This document shows, one piece after another, positions 1 to 11,686 of a stretch of 64,000 nt of DNA. The translations under genes and the position numbers were made by a program. Below the pieces are notes generated by a model that ran no database searches, was not told where the DNA came from, and saw only the letters and a program-made list of their open reading frames with translations. Position 1 is the stretch's first letter. The number at the start of each line of letters is the position of its first letter. The stretch spans positions 14,089,001 to 14,153,000 of the forward strand of contig NC_087093.1 of the NCBI RefSeq assembly GCF_963855985.1. Direction: 5' to 3'. Source of the DNA: Ostrinia nubilalis (Eukaryota; Arthropoda; Insecta; Lepidoptera; Crambidae).

Positions 1-59
1 TATGATTCTACGGACGGGGAAGGCGAGTTTCAACAAGTTTCACTATTGAAATGCCGCAG
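1..59 (+). CDS. possible 3' part of a host coding exon, unknown gene
   Basis: Frame 1 is open from the window edge and reads roughly YDSTDGEGEFQQVSLLKCR. It ends at a perfect splice donor, CAG|GTAAGT, with the intron starting at base 60. The other two forward frames contain stop codons. The peptide is acidic then polar and I do not recognise the protein. If real, this is an internal or first exon cut by the window edge, and the following repeat-rich DNA would be a long intron on the plus strand. Only about 20 codons are visible, so an open frame could be chance; the exact donor match is the main support. Confidence 0.35.
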
Positions 60-810
60 GTAAGTTTTTTATGTTTCACGACACGATGTACAAGTAGTGG
101 AATGGAATTGAAATTTACTGCTTTTCATTTGCGTTTCAAAATTTGTTTTGGCAAAGGTGAAATACCGTAAACAGTGAAGTTAATTTGACGCCTGGATTTT
201 GAGAAGAGTAATGTCGTTATTCATTTGATTCAAGTAAACATACAATTTTATGACGTAGAATCCTTTCCATAGGTATTTGCAGATACAGAAGTCACTTGAT
301 TGGGAGGTTCCCATATTACGTAAATGAATTTAAAATGACAAAAAATCGCAATTAAATAATTTAATTTAATATTTTTCAAGTAGGTATTGTTGTTATATTT
401 CTTTTTTATTTCTTTCAATTGGGTAGCAATGAACTAACCTTCAACTATATTAAATATTTTGATCCCAAGAAACTAAAAAGACGCATCTAAGACACCATAT
501 TTTACGACAAAATGAACCATTCCTAAAGTTACTAGACTAGAATGTTCTTCTTTAAAATAGAGGGGTCGCTCTATAACATGTCTGATATACCGAGCTGCCT
601 TACATTTTCGCTTTAAAATTTACCGGAATACCCATCAATCGCATTGGCCTGGAGAAGCTCTAGGTAAAACTATTTTCAAACTCAGCTCGGAGCCTACTTT
701 ACAGCTTCTAGACTAGAAACTTTATCAGTAGTCTAAAACAAGATTGACTTTGGCACTTTATGGGCAATTTTAGCCATGCATGGTTTTGTTGACACTTTTG
801 TAGCACTTAA
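60..810. other. AT-rich non-coding, nothing recognised
   Basis: No frame, tRNA or inverted-repeat structure could be supported here. It may be the intron following the donor at base 60. Confidence 0.5.
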
Positions 811-1045
811 GTGATTTTGCACTTCGGACGCAGGTCGGCCGTAGTAAGGACAATATGTTCAGATGGGGAGTGTGAGTGTGGTATAGTTCCTCAGTCGACG
901 AAGCACATGATGTGCCCTGCGTGCCCAAACAACTGCACGCAGGAATATTTAATGAAGGCTACTGACAACGCCATTCTAGTGGTGGAGTTTTAGGCTGACG
1001 CTGTGTAGGTTTGTTGTCGACACGACAAGAAGAAGGAGTAGTTTT
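811..1045 (+). pseudogene. 3' end of a non-LTR retrotransposon (RT C-terminal Cys-rich tail)
   Basis: The open frame carries the Cys/His-rich C-terminal tail found after the RT in many insect LINEs: a CECG motif, then a CPACPNNC motif, then ATDNAILVVEF. The frame stops at a TAG where the sibling copy at 12566 has TGG (FWADAV), so this copy has a nonsense change two to three codons before the natural end region. After the stop come GTTTGTTGTCGACACGACAA and a purine tail of AAG repeats. Only the last part of the element is present, as expected for 5' truncation. The whole is a dead fragment; the exact LINE clade is not resolved. Confidence 0.6.
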
Positions 1046-2129
1046 GCAATATTTTCCGTAACACTACTGAATATTAGAGGTGTTGCTATTTTTGTAGCAC
1101 TGATGTAAGACTGATGATTTTTTTTAAGTTTATTAGCAATTTGTATTGCCCAAATTACTAATAGTCCCGTTAGCCCCTCGTGGTAAACTAAATAAGCTTG
1201 CTAAATAAGTTTTTTATGCATAACAAGGCAGGTATTTGACCGCAATCGCACCTGGTATTAGGTGACTTTAAGTGGTGACACTTTTTTGTAGCAGTATTAT
1301 TCATACTCATGATTATTTCTCAGTGTGCAGTCGTGGGTTTGCTTCTATTGCTATTCAGGTTTAGCTACAGTTTCTGATAATTATGCATTGAAATGTAGAT
1401 CAGATCTAGATTTAATGTTTCGCCTAAGGCTGCAAACAATTGAGGCAAATAATTCAAACACGAATGTTGTATCTGTTTGACAGTATCAAAACCATACAGG
1501 ATTGTGTTATTTTGTTAATTTGCATTAGTACAATTATTAATCTTATCACAAATATTTATTATACGTTGCCCAAAGCAGCCATAAGATCGTAGTAGCTTTA
1601 TTGAGCTTTTTGTATAAAGTACCCATTGCATAGAAACGGCCCGAGCGCATTCATTTTGGAAAAGATTCATTTTTCGAACAAATTACTACATCGTGAAAGG
1701 CAAAAATGAACACCAAAAATCAATTAAACCAATATTTTACTCAAAAATAGCTCTTTCCCCGTCAAAAAATAGAAAAACATGATATGAATGCAACACCGAA
1801 AGATCCGAATGCATACACCTGCCGCGTTCCATTTTTAGAGCGAAAATGGTATTTCTCCGGTCTGGATTCCACTGTCATTTCTATTCATGTGTCATTACCA
1901 GAAAGACGTTTTGTCCCGCAACGGGTTGATGCGAACCTCTGTGTTATTCATAACTATTTTCTACTTGATTTAATAATGTTTTATGAGAAAATGATATCAG
2001 AACAGAAAGTTATGGAAACTTTAAAGGGTACTGTGTAGTAAATGTGTCGCATGAATTATTGTAACATATTTTTGGGTGTTTTTCGAACACATTCCAGAAA
2101 GACAGAATTAAATAGACTTAAGAGGCATC
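1046..2129. other. non-coding AT-rich DNA, no supported feature
   Basis: Contains an 84-codon open frame near 1784-2038 with no recognisable domain, biased composition or splice context; I do not regard it as a gene. No repeat family recognised. Confidence 0.4.
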
Positions 2130-2340
2130 GAGAACTTGCAACTTCTCGAATGGCGACGACGGGCAAGAAGATAGGTATTGTGTGTGCAGGCCCCCCACTA
2201 GGTGGACCGACGAAATTTGCAAGGGTCACGGAAGGTGCCTAGATGCGAGCGGCGCAGGACCAATCGTAGTGGAAATCCTTGGGGGAAGCCTTTGTCCAGC
2301 AGTGGACGTCATTTGGCTGAAACGAACGAGCAAACGAAAG
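2130..2340 (+). mobile_element. RTE-type LINE 3' fragment (subfamily with GAACGA tail)
   Basis: Matches the C-terminal end of the RT ORF seen intact elsewhere in this window, spread over shifted frames: LLEWRRR, then PPTRWTD, then GGSLCPAVDVIWLK. It ends with CCAGCAGTGGACGTCATTTG and GCTGAAACGAACGA, the shared terminus of the second RTE subfamily here (compare 36206 and 39678). It is 5' truncated with indels. No clean target-site duplication was found. Confidence 0.7.
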
Positions 2341-5172
2341 TCCTCTTTTTAATAGAACATCGCATAACTACTAAATTTTAGCAGCAAACCCTGGCAAAAC
2401 TTTTCCACATGCTCCTAAGTAAACATGCTATTCATTCCATATTAACCTTTCACATCAGTTTAAAATTATAGACACTAAAGTCGTAAATTAAAACTACTAT
2501 TTGTTGAACCATCATGCTTGAACAAATAGGGTTTCCTCCACTTAACACACGAGTTCCGCACAAACATACATTATGAATTTATTTGCTATTGCCTACCATA
2601 ATATATTACCTGGTTGGGTTTGGCGCAAGCTACAAGCTTTTGGTTTATTAAGAAGGGAATCAAAGCATCGCGTCAATCGAGTGAATCCAAGAACTCTACG
2701 TGATTTTTTCATCGTCGCCTTTTTATTTTCTTCATAAGATTTAATATCGGCCCTTACTCTTTTACCCTTGGCAGTTTAAAAGATATTACAAATATCAATA
2801 GCCTAATATTTAGCATTCATTCAACCTGTCAAGTGACGAACTCTTGTAGGTACTACAAGTATTTGGCAGCTTTTTACTTGTGTACTTATAATATAAACGA
2901 TTAAAAAAATAACTAAACTTAATTGCATAAAACTGTTCATAATGCTCAAACATAAGCGAGGTTTAATAAACATACAACGCCATCTATCGAAAATTTGAAC
3001 TTTAGAATAATGTTAAGCAATAAGAGACACTAACTTCTATAGCATTAAAACTATGTAACATGAAACGCTTGGCCCACCGCGCACGGTTGACGCCTGAAGG
3101 CGAGGTGGGCCGGTAACAATGATGGATGCTCACATTTGCGCGACCCCATCCATACCGCGGCCGTATCAGCCTATCTGCAACACCATCGCCTATCTGTTGG
3201 ATGGGGTAGCTTGTAATTAAACTATATAAGGGAAACTCAAAGCATGGGAATTTGGAACAATTTGAGACAATGGTGACTGAGTTTGTTGCGGTGATTTTTC
3301 TTAGCACTTGCCAGAACTAAGAAATTTGAGATCCAATCATTTAATTAGTCTTTTAAATAAAGATATTTTTGATTTTGATGGACCTGGATTAAACAAAAAC
3401 ACAGGTTTTAAAAACTCTACCATTTTATAATTGACTTTTAAATCTTAGAAACTATTATAATTTTCACAAAAAAACCTTTTATAACAGTACGCTAGTTTCC
3501 CAAAAACACGTAAAAAGGAAAATCCCGTTACAGCACTGTTGTTTTAAATTCATTCTTTAACAAACTTTCAATTTTTTTATCACAAAAGCGCTTATCTTTA
3601 ACCTAACCTAACTACAACAACTAAATAAAATGATAAGCTTACCTTGTTCAAATTCTGTTTAATTCAGTGCTAAATTAATCTCTATTGTCTTTACAAATGA
3701 GCAGACGTTTATTATGAAAACACGAACTAACGAAGCATTATTAAAACAGAAACACAATAGTTTAAACTGGCTGCAAATGGTCTTAACCCTTTACTAATAA
3801 TAGAACAAGAATTGTATTTCAATGGAAGGTAATGTATAGTGTCTGTGCGTAGTCACAGTCTAGTATTCTATGCAGAGTACGAGCAGTAGGTCAACTTTTG
3901 CCGTTTCATGCGAAAAATTCTAACACCCACAAACAGAAATTAATTGGAATTGTCGTTTTCCTATTCACTTTCACAAAGAATAGTCTGTAGTAGTAAATAA
4001 TTTTACTGCAGCAGAAGTAGCCAGTGTATTCCAAAGTTCTGCTTCATCATCCGGTCATTTAGTATCTACTTAACCCATACCTACCTTTTTAGGGTTCCGT
4101 AGTCCTGACATGGAACCATTATTTTATTTTATTTTGTTCATAAAATGACGTTCATAAATGCCGAAATATTGGTTGCTGTAGGTAAACTTTTACCTCAAAT
4201 CACAGGAAACCTCGTGCCCCGCTTAAAACGGTTTAACCAGAAGTTTGTACAAAGTCATTATACTGCTTCAATTCTACTGTGACCTGTGGTAAGCGGAATT
4301 ATACACAACACCGCTTGCGTTATATTGTGTGAACGTCTACCACCTATTTTCAGTTCGTGGTTCCAGCTTTCTATAAAACCCAGGTAGCTTTTAACACTTT
4401 CTGGAAACAGCGAGCTTTCCGACAAGCCCAGAATAATACGTTATGAATCTGATTTTGATAACAAAGAGCAAGCTTTGTACTGTTTCTGAACGAGTGAAAT
4501 ATTTTGCGGTTGCTTTGCCTGCAAGTTATGTGCAGTGGTAACTATTTTAGGTAGGTAAATAACAGCTACTTGTATGTGGTTAGAATTTTTTATCAAAGGT
4601 TGGTTTCTAGGAACAGAGCTTTATCGCCTTTTAAAATTGTCTGTCTACTTAAGCAAATATTTTCATTCTCACTACCTATTTTGTTATCTTTTTCGTTCAG
4701 ATGAAATGAAACTACCTCCATTTAAATAATTTTCATAGCTATTGCACAAATTGCCTGGCAGTGCAAATAACGTGAAAAGTAACTTAAATATCCAAATAAA
4801 AATATTATAGAGGTTGTAAAATCCTTACTAGTTTATGACATGCAAAATGCTAAAAATCACGCATCAACTGTTCTTTAAATCTTTTGTTAAAATTGAATGG
4901 CGCGAGGCATCACTTTTGCGAAGTGTCAGCGAATGGCGGCAGTCGTAAAAGTTATCTCAACAAGTGTCATACATTTTATGGTTTTTGACGTATAACCGGT
5001 TCCCGCTGGATGCCGCTGGTTTACGACAAAACAACAGATCTGTAATAGAGATAGAAGCAGTGTGTTCATTGTAACGTTTTTGTGTGCTTTCATGATTTTT
5101 AAGAAGCTTAAAACGGAGCTCAAGTAATATTTATCAAATAATATTATGAGCTGTCAATATCTGGGATTCTTA
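2341..5172. other. long non-coding stretch
   Basis: No gene supported. A GC-richer patch at about 3060-3200 contains a GGCCCACC...GGTGGGCC inverted repeat and an open minus-strand frame of about 100 codons without recognisable domains. A short CCTAACCTAAC motif occurs near 3600. An AGGGTTCCGTAG motif common in lepidopteran repeats occurs near 4090. Confidence 0.4.
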
Positions 5173-5287
5173 TGCCCGTTTTCACCATCAATCCCTAATT
5201 TTTAAATGAACCCTATGGTAACAAATAAAAAGAATTTTGTTTACATAGGGTCACTTAAAAATAAGGGATTGATGGTGAAAACGGGCA
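5173..5287. mobile_element. 115-bp foldback MITE with TTA target duplication
   Basis: The ends are long inverted repeats starting TGCCCGTTTTCACCATCAAT and reading on for over 40 bp with few mismatches, so nearly the whole element folds into one hairpin. It is flanked on both sides by a direct TTA (5170-5172 and 5288-5290). A three-base TWA duplication with long TIRs suggests mobilisation by a PIF/Harbinger-type transposase. No coding capacity. Confidence 0.8.
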
Positions 5288-5961
5288 TTAATCCCTTATG
5301 CGATTGCCATAATTCCAATAAATCAATCATCCTAACTCGTATTGAGATGCACTAACAAGATAGATCCGAAAACTCAGAAAATAATGTACTTAGCCCAAAA
5401 ACTTCAATCCAATATCCCTTAGAAGCGTTTGCTAAGTTACGATTTAGAGCTCACACACCTGAGATGGAAAATCTTTTGAATAAACCTACTGTAATAATTT
5501 CTATTGTGTCAACAATGTGTCGGCGAACAGCGAAAAATTAAACATTTGAAGTGTGGGTGTTTACAAAACATATTGTGTGATTTGATGCTTTTACTCGTAT
5601 CTGTCTGGATTTTTATACACACCATTTAATATTATGATCGTAGTGTGCAGTAAAAGTTTGTAATAGGAATGTTTTAAAGCTATTCCCATATAAAAAGGTC
5701 ATTATACCCTTTAAAGTAAAATTTGCTTTATCGACTGAAACGACATAAAGAGACCATTAAAATCGGCTTATCACTCAAAGCAAAGTAATCTGATAAAGCT
5801 GTATGACATGGATCCCTTAGGAACCCGTGACACAGTGGACTTAACGACGCATAAAATGCTATGGCAACACATTTGCTCATAATAATATGAAAATGTAAGA
5901 TTTTTGCAAGTGTAGAGATATATTAAAATCTTTATTAACAATGACATTACTTCTTTCTACT

Positions 5962-6250
5962 AAAGCCGTTGACATATCCCGACGGATAAGCAAGCTGAAG
6001 TGGCAATGGGTAGGGCACATAGTACGCAGAACTGACGGCCGATGGGGCAGCAAGGTTCTGAAATGGAGGCCGCGTACCGGAAAACGCAGCGTGTGACGTC
6101 CACCCACAAGGTGGACCGACAACATCGTAAAGGTAGCAGGGAAGCGCTGTACGCAGGCCGCTACCAATTGATCAACATGGAAAGCATTGGGGGAGGCCTA
6201 TGTTCAGTAGTGGACGTCCTATGGCTGAGATGATGATGATGATGATGAAA
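5962..6250 (+). mobile_element. RTE-type LINE 3' fragment with (GAT)n tail
   Basis: The frame reads TKAVDISRRISKLKWQWVGH, then IVRRTDGRWG, then RPPTRWTDNIVKVAGKR and WKALGEAYV, the C-terminal end of the RTE RT ORF. It contains in-frame stops (for example TGA where GRPP should start). It ends at CTATGGCTGA followed by a GATGATGAT microsatellite tail, which is how this RTE subfamily terminates. Only about 290 bp remain, so this is a severely 5'-truncated dead copy. Confidence 0.8.
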
Positions 6251-8281
6251 TGAAAATGATAGCCTTTTAGAATATTTTTCGATTACGTTGTACATTTAAT
6301 CAGTCTTACACTCTCGAGTTTTCAAATTCACTCTAAGTCCGTACACATGACAGGCTATTTTGGCCAATCCATTTGCGAGATGCGACTTTAGAGGATTTCT
6401 GTTAAGCCCGAGGCGAGGTCGGGCCCTACGGAATCGGAAAATAAAAAGGGTCATTCAATCATGAGAGGGCAGAGACAAGGAGGCTTTTGTTCAATTTTTG
6501 ACCTTTGAGTAGTGATGTCGAGGTATCGATGTTTTACTTCAAAACATAGACGGAGAAATAAAGGTTCTTCTTAAAAAAAACCTTGACATATTGTTGCTCA
6601 AGTTATACAACCTTTGAAAAAAACTACAGGACATCAAAAATAAGAAAGTAAAAAAAAAAACCCTCGGTAAAACATGACAGGTCTCAAGTCGTAAACCACT
6701 AAAGGTATTGTTTAATTCTTTCCTTTAAATCTCTGTCTTTATCGTTATTACTCTCTCTGAATTACTTTCTAACTGACTTATTGCTGGTATGAGTTGCAGA
6801 TAGGTCAAGATTAGGAAGAAATATTTTTTCATATTCATCACACCATCAACACTATCGATATTTTTCGTAACTGTCAGCCCTATCTATAACCCAGCTCCTG
6901 CCCAATTATTGATAGACTTAGTATTATCGATACGGAGTATCGAGCAGCGTCCACCTTTACTAGGGATTTGTACCTAAGTTTACCGCTATCTCTCGTATGA
7001 ACTATAACGAGGACTGTACCTATTTCTTTTTTGTCTCTGGATTAACACAAGCGATCCCTCTAGACTTTGCTGTATAAAATTGACCGAGATATCGCTACTA
7101 CTTATATTATAGTCGTATATTTTTTGTGACATGGTATTATGTTCAAATCTTAAATCTCATTTTTTCAACCTCTTCAAAGAAAGCACGCCTGAATTGAATA
7201 TTCCAAATGATAAGTACCTACTGTCCAATATGTATTGGGTTTTTCTATAACTGCGATTTTGAAGCTCTGACATAATATCCTGATATTTTATGAATGATAC
7301 TAATACTTACTCGTTTGAAAATTATTTGATTCATTTAACAATCAAATGCTGTTTTAACATCAATATTTAATTACAGTAAGAAAAGCTTTGTATAATAAAC
7401 TATATCACACACTGCGCTAATTTCACACAATCAATATTGAGCGAACGAACTCGACGAACAAATAGGGAATTTGCATAAAATTTTAATAAATATCTCCACA
7501 TTATGTCAACGAAATTGGATTCCACGTATTCGGCATTAAAGAAAATGTCCAACACAAAATATACAATCGTATTCATATCGAATTAGGAGAATGTAGGTGT
7601 AGTCAATATTGTCAGACGTAGCAATACACAAGAAAAATCTGGCGAGATTTATTGACGCTAACATGCTTACGGTTGTTTATATCTAAGAGATTCGTTTCTT
7701 GCGTTTTGAGAAAAAATATCAGTAACAGAGGGCTCTATGATAGATGTGATAGTACCAAATATGCTTTTTGTAGAAAAAGCCACTCAGAGTTATTGGCCAA
7801 ACAATGCCAACATTTTTTATCATGCTAAAAATCCAGATTCTCTCCCAAGGCTTACGAGGACGCAAAAAGGGTCTCTCAGAAACACGAGAAAGTATAGTAA
7901 GTATGTAAAGCCGTAGTGGACGTCTACAAATAAAGTGCGATTGTGAGGCCCAAATCATCTAACACGGTAAGGCAGGTTTCACGAATAATCCCATTTCAGG
8001 AGCTTTCTGTAAACACCGTGTATTTACCCGTCCCTGGGCAGGTATCGCTGATGGTAGGGTTGGATTCGATCATGGATTACCGGGGTATTAAATAAAATTT
8101 TATGGTTGGAGAGGAATGGATAACCGCGATCTGGTTAATTGTTTGCTTTGAGATTGAACTTATATGGTGGGTGTAAATGAAACAGGGAAGATAAAAATAA
8201 ACAAGAAGGCTGAGGGAAATTGAGATCAATTACGTCTAATGAAATAGGTGGAGGTAAATATACCTACCTAACATAATAATT
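6251..8281. other. non-coding, no supported feature
   Basis: AT-rich sequence with poly-A runs near 6560-6660. A minus-strand 79-codon open frame near 7719-7958 shows no domain. Nothing else supported. Confidence 0.4.
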
Positions 8282-8433
8282 TAACGCCCGTATTCATAAA
8301 CATTACTATGAGGTCTCACAGTGCGCGTGGACGCACGGGGTGACACATGAAGCAATCACAGAGCTCTATTCAACGCTCTGCATTCGATTAGCTGCTTCAC
8401 TTAAGCAAGCATCATTTGTGAATACTGGCGTAA
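8282..8433. mobile_element. MITE family copy 1 (ends AACGCCCGTATTCA)
   Basis: Imperfect TIRs read TAACGCCCGTATTCATAAAC on the left and the reverse complement of TTTGTGAATACTGGCGTAA on the right. The interior (TACTATGAGGTCTCACAGTG, then CGCGTGGACGCAC, then CTTCACTTAAGCAAGCATC) is shared with copies at 9005, 52108 and 53083. No ORF. Confidence 0.75.
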
Positions 8434-9004
8434 GTAGTATGTTTAGGAGAGTAGCATGATGTTATAATAAATGGTTCTTATAAAATAATATAACAGTAAT
8501 TTGTAATTTATGACCGTCTTTAATAAATTTTGCTTGACAAAAGTTTTTTTTTCCTTACAATTATTTATTAATAAATTACTAATCACCTGATGTTTTATCT
8601 ACTGAAGTTAATCCAATTGATGTGGTCTATAACTAATTGGTAAACCTAGAAATGTTAGGCAAGTCTATTCAATCGTACTTAGCCTAGCATATTGACACTA
8701 TTTCAACGCTTCATTGTCTTGGCACGAAGATCGCGCCATCTAAAGTTCTTCCGACAAGTCGATCAATAAATATTGTCATAGAATCTCACAATGATAGCGC
8801 AAGATAATAGCCTGGACAGTCGAACTCGCAACAAATAGAACTTTCGCGATTAAGTACGTACTTCCAGTACGATCCAATGACACGCGTAATGGAATGAGCT
8901 ATTCCCAATAACGTGCCAACACCCGGGCTTAGGGATGGCTTTTGATCGGATATCGATAAGATTATAACAATATTTTGGTCGAATTTTGTGACAAAGAAAA
9001 AAAT

Positions 9005-9160
9005 TAACGCCAGTAGTCACAAACATTACTATGAGGTCTCACAGTGCGCGTGGACGCACAAAGTCACACACGAACCAATCACAGAGCTGTATTTAACGCT
9101 GTGCGTTCGATTACTTAGCTGCTTCACTTAAGCAAGCATCGTTTGTGAATACGGATGTTA
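9005..9160. mobile_element. MITE family copy 2
   Basis: Same interior as the copy 570 bp upstream and in the same orientation. The left end is AACGCCAGTAGTCACAAAC and the right end reads GTTTGTGAATACGGATGTTA. Several substitutions separate the copies, so they are independent old insertions or a diverged local duplication. Confidence 0.75.
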
Positions 9161-9339
9161 GATACCTAATACTTCGGAGTCTAGTAACCTTTGAGACAAG
9201 ATTGAGATATTTTTGATTTTCACAATCGGAGCACGCATCAACAAATTTTTAAATAGCTCGCATCGTGGACTACTTGGCAGTGGTAATAAGCGTTATCTTT
9301 TGGGTAAGAGGAATGGGCTTTCTATATCAAAATTAGCTC

Positions 9340-9560
9340 GCTCGTGAGCGAACCTCTAGCCTGAGGCGGAGCTGCGGATGAATGTTCAACTAGCACAATA
9401 ACTCGCGGCTCCGTTTTTTGAGCTCTGGTGGAAACCGTCGGGTTTTAGTGGGTAGGCCCCGCCTTTATTGCGAAGGCGGGGAGAGTCCCACATAACCCAC
9501 TGGTCGTCCCCATCGACCAGTGGGTATGCGCAAAGCATTTCCCGACGTAAAATAAAACCA
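9340..9560. repeat. GC-rich structured patch with two perfect adjacent hairpins
   Basis: Hairpin 1 has a 9-bp stem, CCCCGCCTT (9457-9465) with AAGGCGGGG (9473-9481). Hairpin 2 has a 12-bp stem, ACCCACTGGTCG (9495-9506) with CGACCAGTGGGT (9514-9525), and a 7-base loop. The strand AGTGGGT at 9448-9454 can also pair with ACCCACT at 9495-9501, giving an alternative fold. The GC content stands out from the AT-rich surroundings, so this is probably a transposon end rather than host sequence. Family not recognised. Confidence 0.5.
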
Positions 9561-9936
9561 ACCATATTTAGCATGGACTGATATGAATAAAATTATGTTT
9601 ATCGATAAAAATTATATCGACACATTAAGATCAAACACTGCGTCAAATCGCGATGTGTGACAAAGCGGTTAAAGCCAGTCCATTGTGCAAACAAACAATG
9701 CGTGCTCTGTGGCCGGCGACAAATCAATTGGATATTGTTTTGATTTTATCGTCATTCAGTTTGTTGATTTCGTGGATTATTAATTTTTCATTTAGAATTG
9801 TTGATTTTGGAAGCAATAACGTATACATACGAGTACTAAACATATTTAAATAGTAAGTACTTAAATGCCATTATATCTGTGTTCTAGTGATTGTAGAGGA
9901 GTGAATTTGACAGTTAGTAAATTAGGATTCAGAAAG

Positions 9937-9980
9937 AAAGATTTTATAGTTAGAGATAGTGCTCTAACTATAAAATCTTT
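9937..9980. repeat. perfect 19-bp hairpin, 6-base loop
   Basis: AAAGATTTTATAGTTAGAG (9937-9955) is followed by the loop ATAGTG and then by its exact reverse complement (9962-9980). No flanking element structure was seen. Confidence 0.8.
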
Positions 9981-10712
9981 TTGTTTGCTCAATTGTGCCA
10001 GAATGAGGGTTGTGTTTTCTACAAGAGATTTCGATAATCCGATTGCGTCAAAGTTATTAGGCTCTTAAAACTGGTATCTATCAGATTTTTATAGTGCCTC
10101 TATCATCATCATCATCATCGTCAGCAATAGTCAAGTCTACTGTTAAACATATGCCTCACTAAATAACTTACGCGCTACTTTATCTACCTTGTCTTTATCT
10201 TGTCTCATCAAGCTTCCGTCAGCAACCTTTTGAAGTTTTTGAAGATTCTACCTAGATCCTCACTACGCTTGCCAAGTCGCGGTCTCCACAAAAACTTGTA
10301 GGGTAATCGATCTTTGGTTACAATAAAAACAAAAAAATCAAACCAATAAAATTATCACCTGGAATTTACATCCAATGTCATATTCACATTCAGCCAATAA
10401 AGATTTAAGCTAAGCTCTTAATCCCACCGCGACGTTTGACAACGCTCGACGTTGTACAAACAACAGCACATCAGAATATACAGTTTATTGCAAAATCACC
10501 CCTGTTACGAGTACATAAGAGGCCACAGTGTTAAGTTTGACGTGTGTAAGCAATGACGTCAAATAGGTACGACTCTGATCTCGGTGGCTTTTGTTGATAG
10601 TTCCTAGTGTAAATAGATAAATTGACAAATTTTGTTGATTTCAATGGATTAACACCGTTATAAATTGTTATTTGTATGAATTTACTTTACAAGTAAGTAT
10701 TGCTATTTAAAG
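9981..10712. other. non-coding; short CATCAT run
   Basis: A (ATC)n run at about 10102-10121 may be an orphan RTE tail, but no RTE body follows it. Nothing else supported. Confidence 0.35.
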
Positions 10713-10747
10713 ATTAGTAACTGGTTAGGTTAGGTTAGGTTACTAAT
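10713..10747. repeat. interstitial telomere-like (GGTTA)4 island inside a 9-bp inverted repeat
   Basis: Four GGTTA units lie at 10723-10742; TTAGG is the insect telomere repeat. The island is bracketed by ATTAGTAAC (10713-10721) and its exact reverse complement GTTACTAAT (10739-10747). Confidence 0.6.
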
Positions 10748-11431
10748 TTGGAGAATTTCTCTTTAGGATCTGAGTTTAGTGTTTAAACAATTTTGCTACC
10801 GTAATTACTCTTAAACGAGAATTATTACGTCGTAATACCTACATCTTCGGTACGTATTCTGTGATGTAGCCGAATTTGCGAAGGCTTACCTACATAATCC
10901 CTATTCACACTGATATTAATGTCGTTTATAATATTCCAATAATTTGAAAGAAAGAAAAAAAGAAAAAACATTTATTTTTTGATTTCTTTTTTTTTTCTTT
11001 TTGTGTCGATAATGTAAATTCAAAGATAAAAAGCGGTTTGAAAAGCCATTATTTCGTTTTTCCAAATTACATTTTTGGCATTACAGTCAAAGTTGGACAC
11101 ATTTGTAACATTCAACATCCATTTTCCCTTACCTCTTTGTTACCGTTACAATATTATTCATAAGTCATATCCATTGTGATATTTTTCAATACATATCACT
11201 CAACTTCGAAGGCATTAAGATCGGCTTTCAAATTCCCGAGTGTATTGTGTTATTCACGGTGAAATAGGTCCTCAGAAAATGCTACTTTGCCATAAAATAG
11301 AACTTTCTTCTATCGATCCTGAGGGAATATTGGAAATGTTAATCTATAGACTTTCAAGATGCCTCACGCCACGTTTTACGCGAAAAGATTTGGGAGGTGT
11401 CTTTTCAAAATACATGGAGCACTTGATGCTA
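10748..11431. other. non-coding; purine/pyrimidine tracts
   Basis: A GAAAG-rich tract followed by a T-rich tract lies at about 10945-11005. No gene supported. An open frame running into the SINE at 11432 is spurious. Confidence 0.4.
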
Positions 11432-11684
11432 ATGTCGGCCGTTTGGTGTAGTGGTTCGAAACGGACAACTATCCCGGAGGTAGCGGGTTCGATTCCCGCA
11501 CAGTACAAACATTTGTGTGCATTAACATATTTGTTTGTATTGGACTGGGTGTTTTCTATGTATAATAAGTATAATGTATTTACAAAAAAAAAGTATCTAA
11601 GTATGTTTATATCTGTTGTCTAGTACCCATAGTACAAGCTTTGCTTAGTTTGGGGCTAGAAGCGCAATGTAAAATGTCCAAGGA
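11432..11684 (+). mobile_element. tRNA-derived SINE, copy 1
   Basis: The head has a Pol III A box (TGGTGTAGTGG) and B box (GGTTCGATTCC) about 40 bp apart, as in a tRNA. The body, a TATGTATAATAAGTATAATG-type stretch, is followed by TTTGGGGCTAGAAGCGCAAT and the terminus TGTCCAAGGAT. The copy at 43423 shares head, body and terminus, so the boundaries are supported by comparison. Transcription would be by RNA Pol III and mobilisation by a LINE RT. Confidence 0.8.
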
Positions 11685-11686
11685 TA

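Noticed and set aside
1784..2038. 84-codon frame on the plus strand
   Set aside because: No recognisable domain, no coding bias, no splice signals.
3002..3307. 101-codon minus-strand frame over a GC-richer patch
   Set aside because: The patch is an inverted-repeat region and the frame shows no family resemblance.
8282..9160. Possible CRISPR-like or tandem satellite array (two similar 150-bp units)
   Set aside because: Only two diverged units with TIRs, separated by 570 bp; relatives lie far away, so they are dispersed MITEs.
11240..11623. 127-codon open frame on the plus strand
   Set aside because: It runs through the tRNA-derived SINE head and body; the same SINE at 43423 does not keep the frame.
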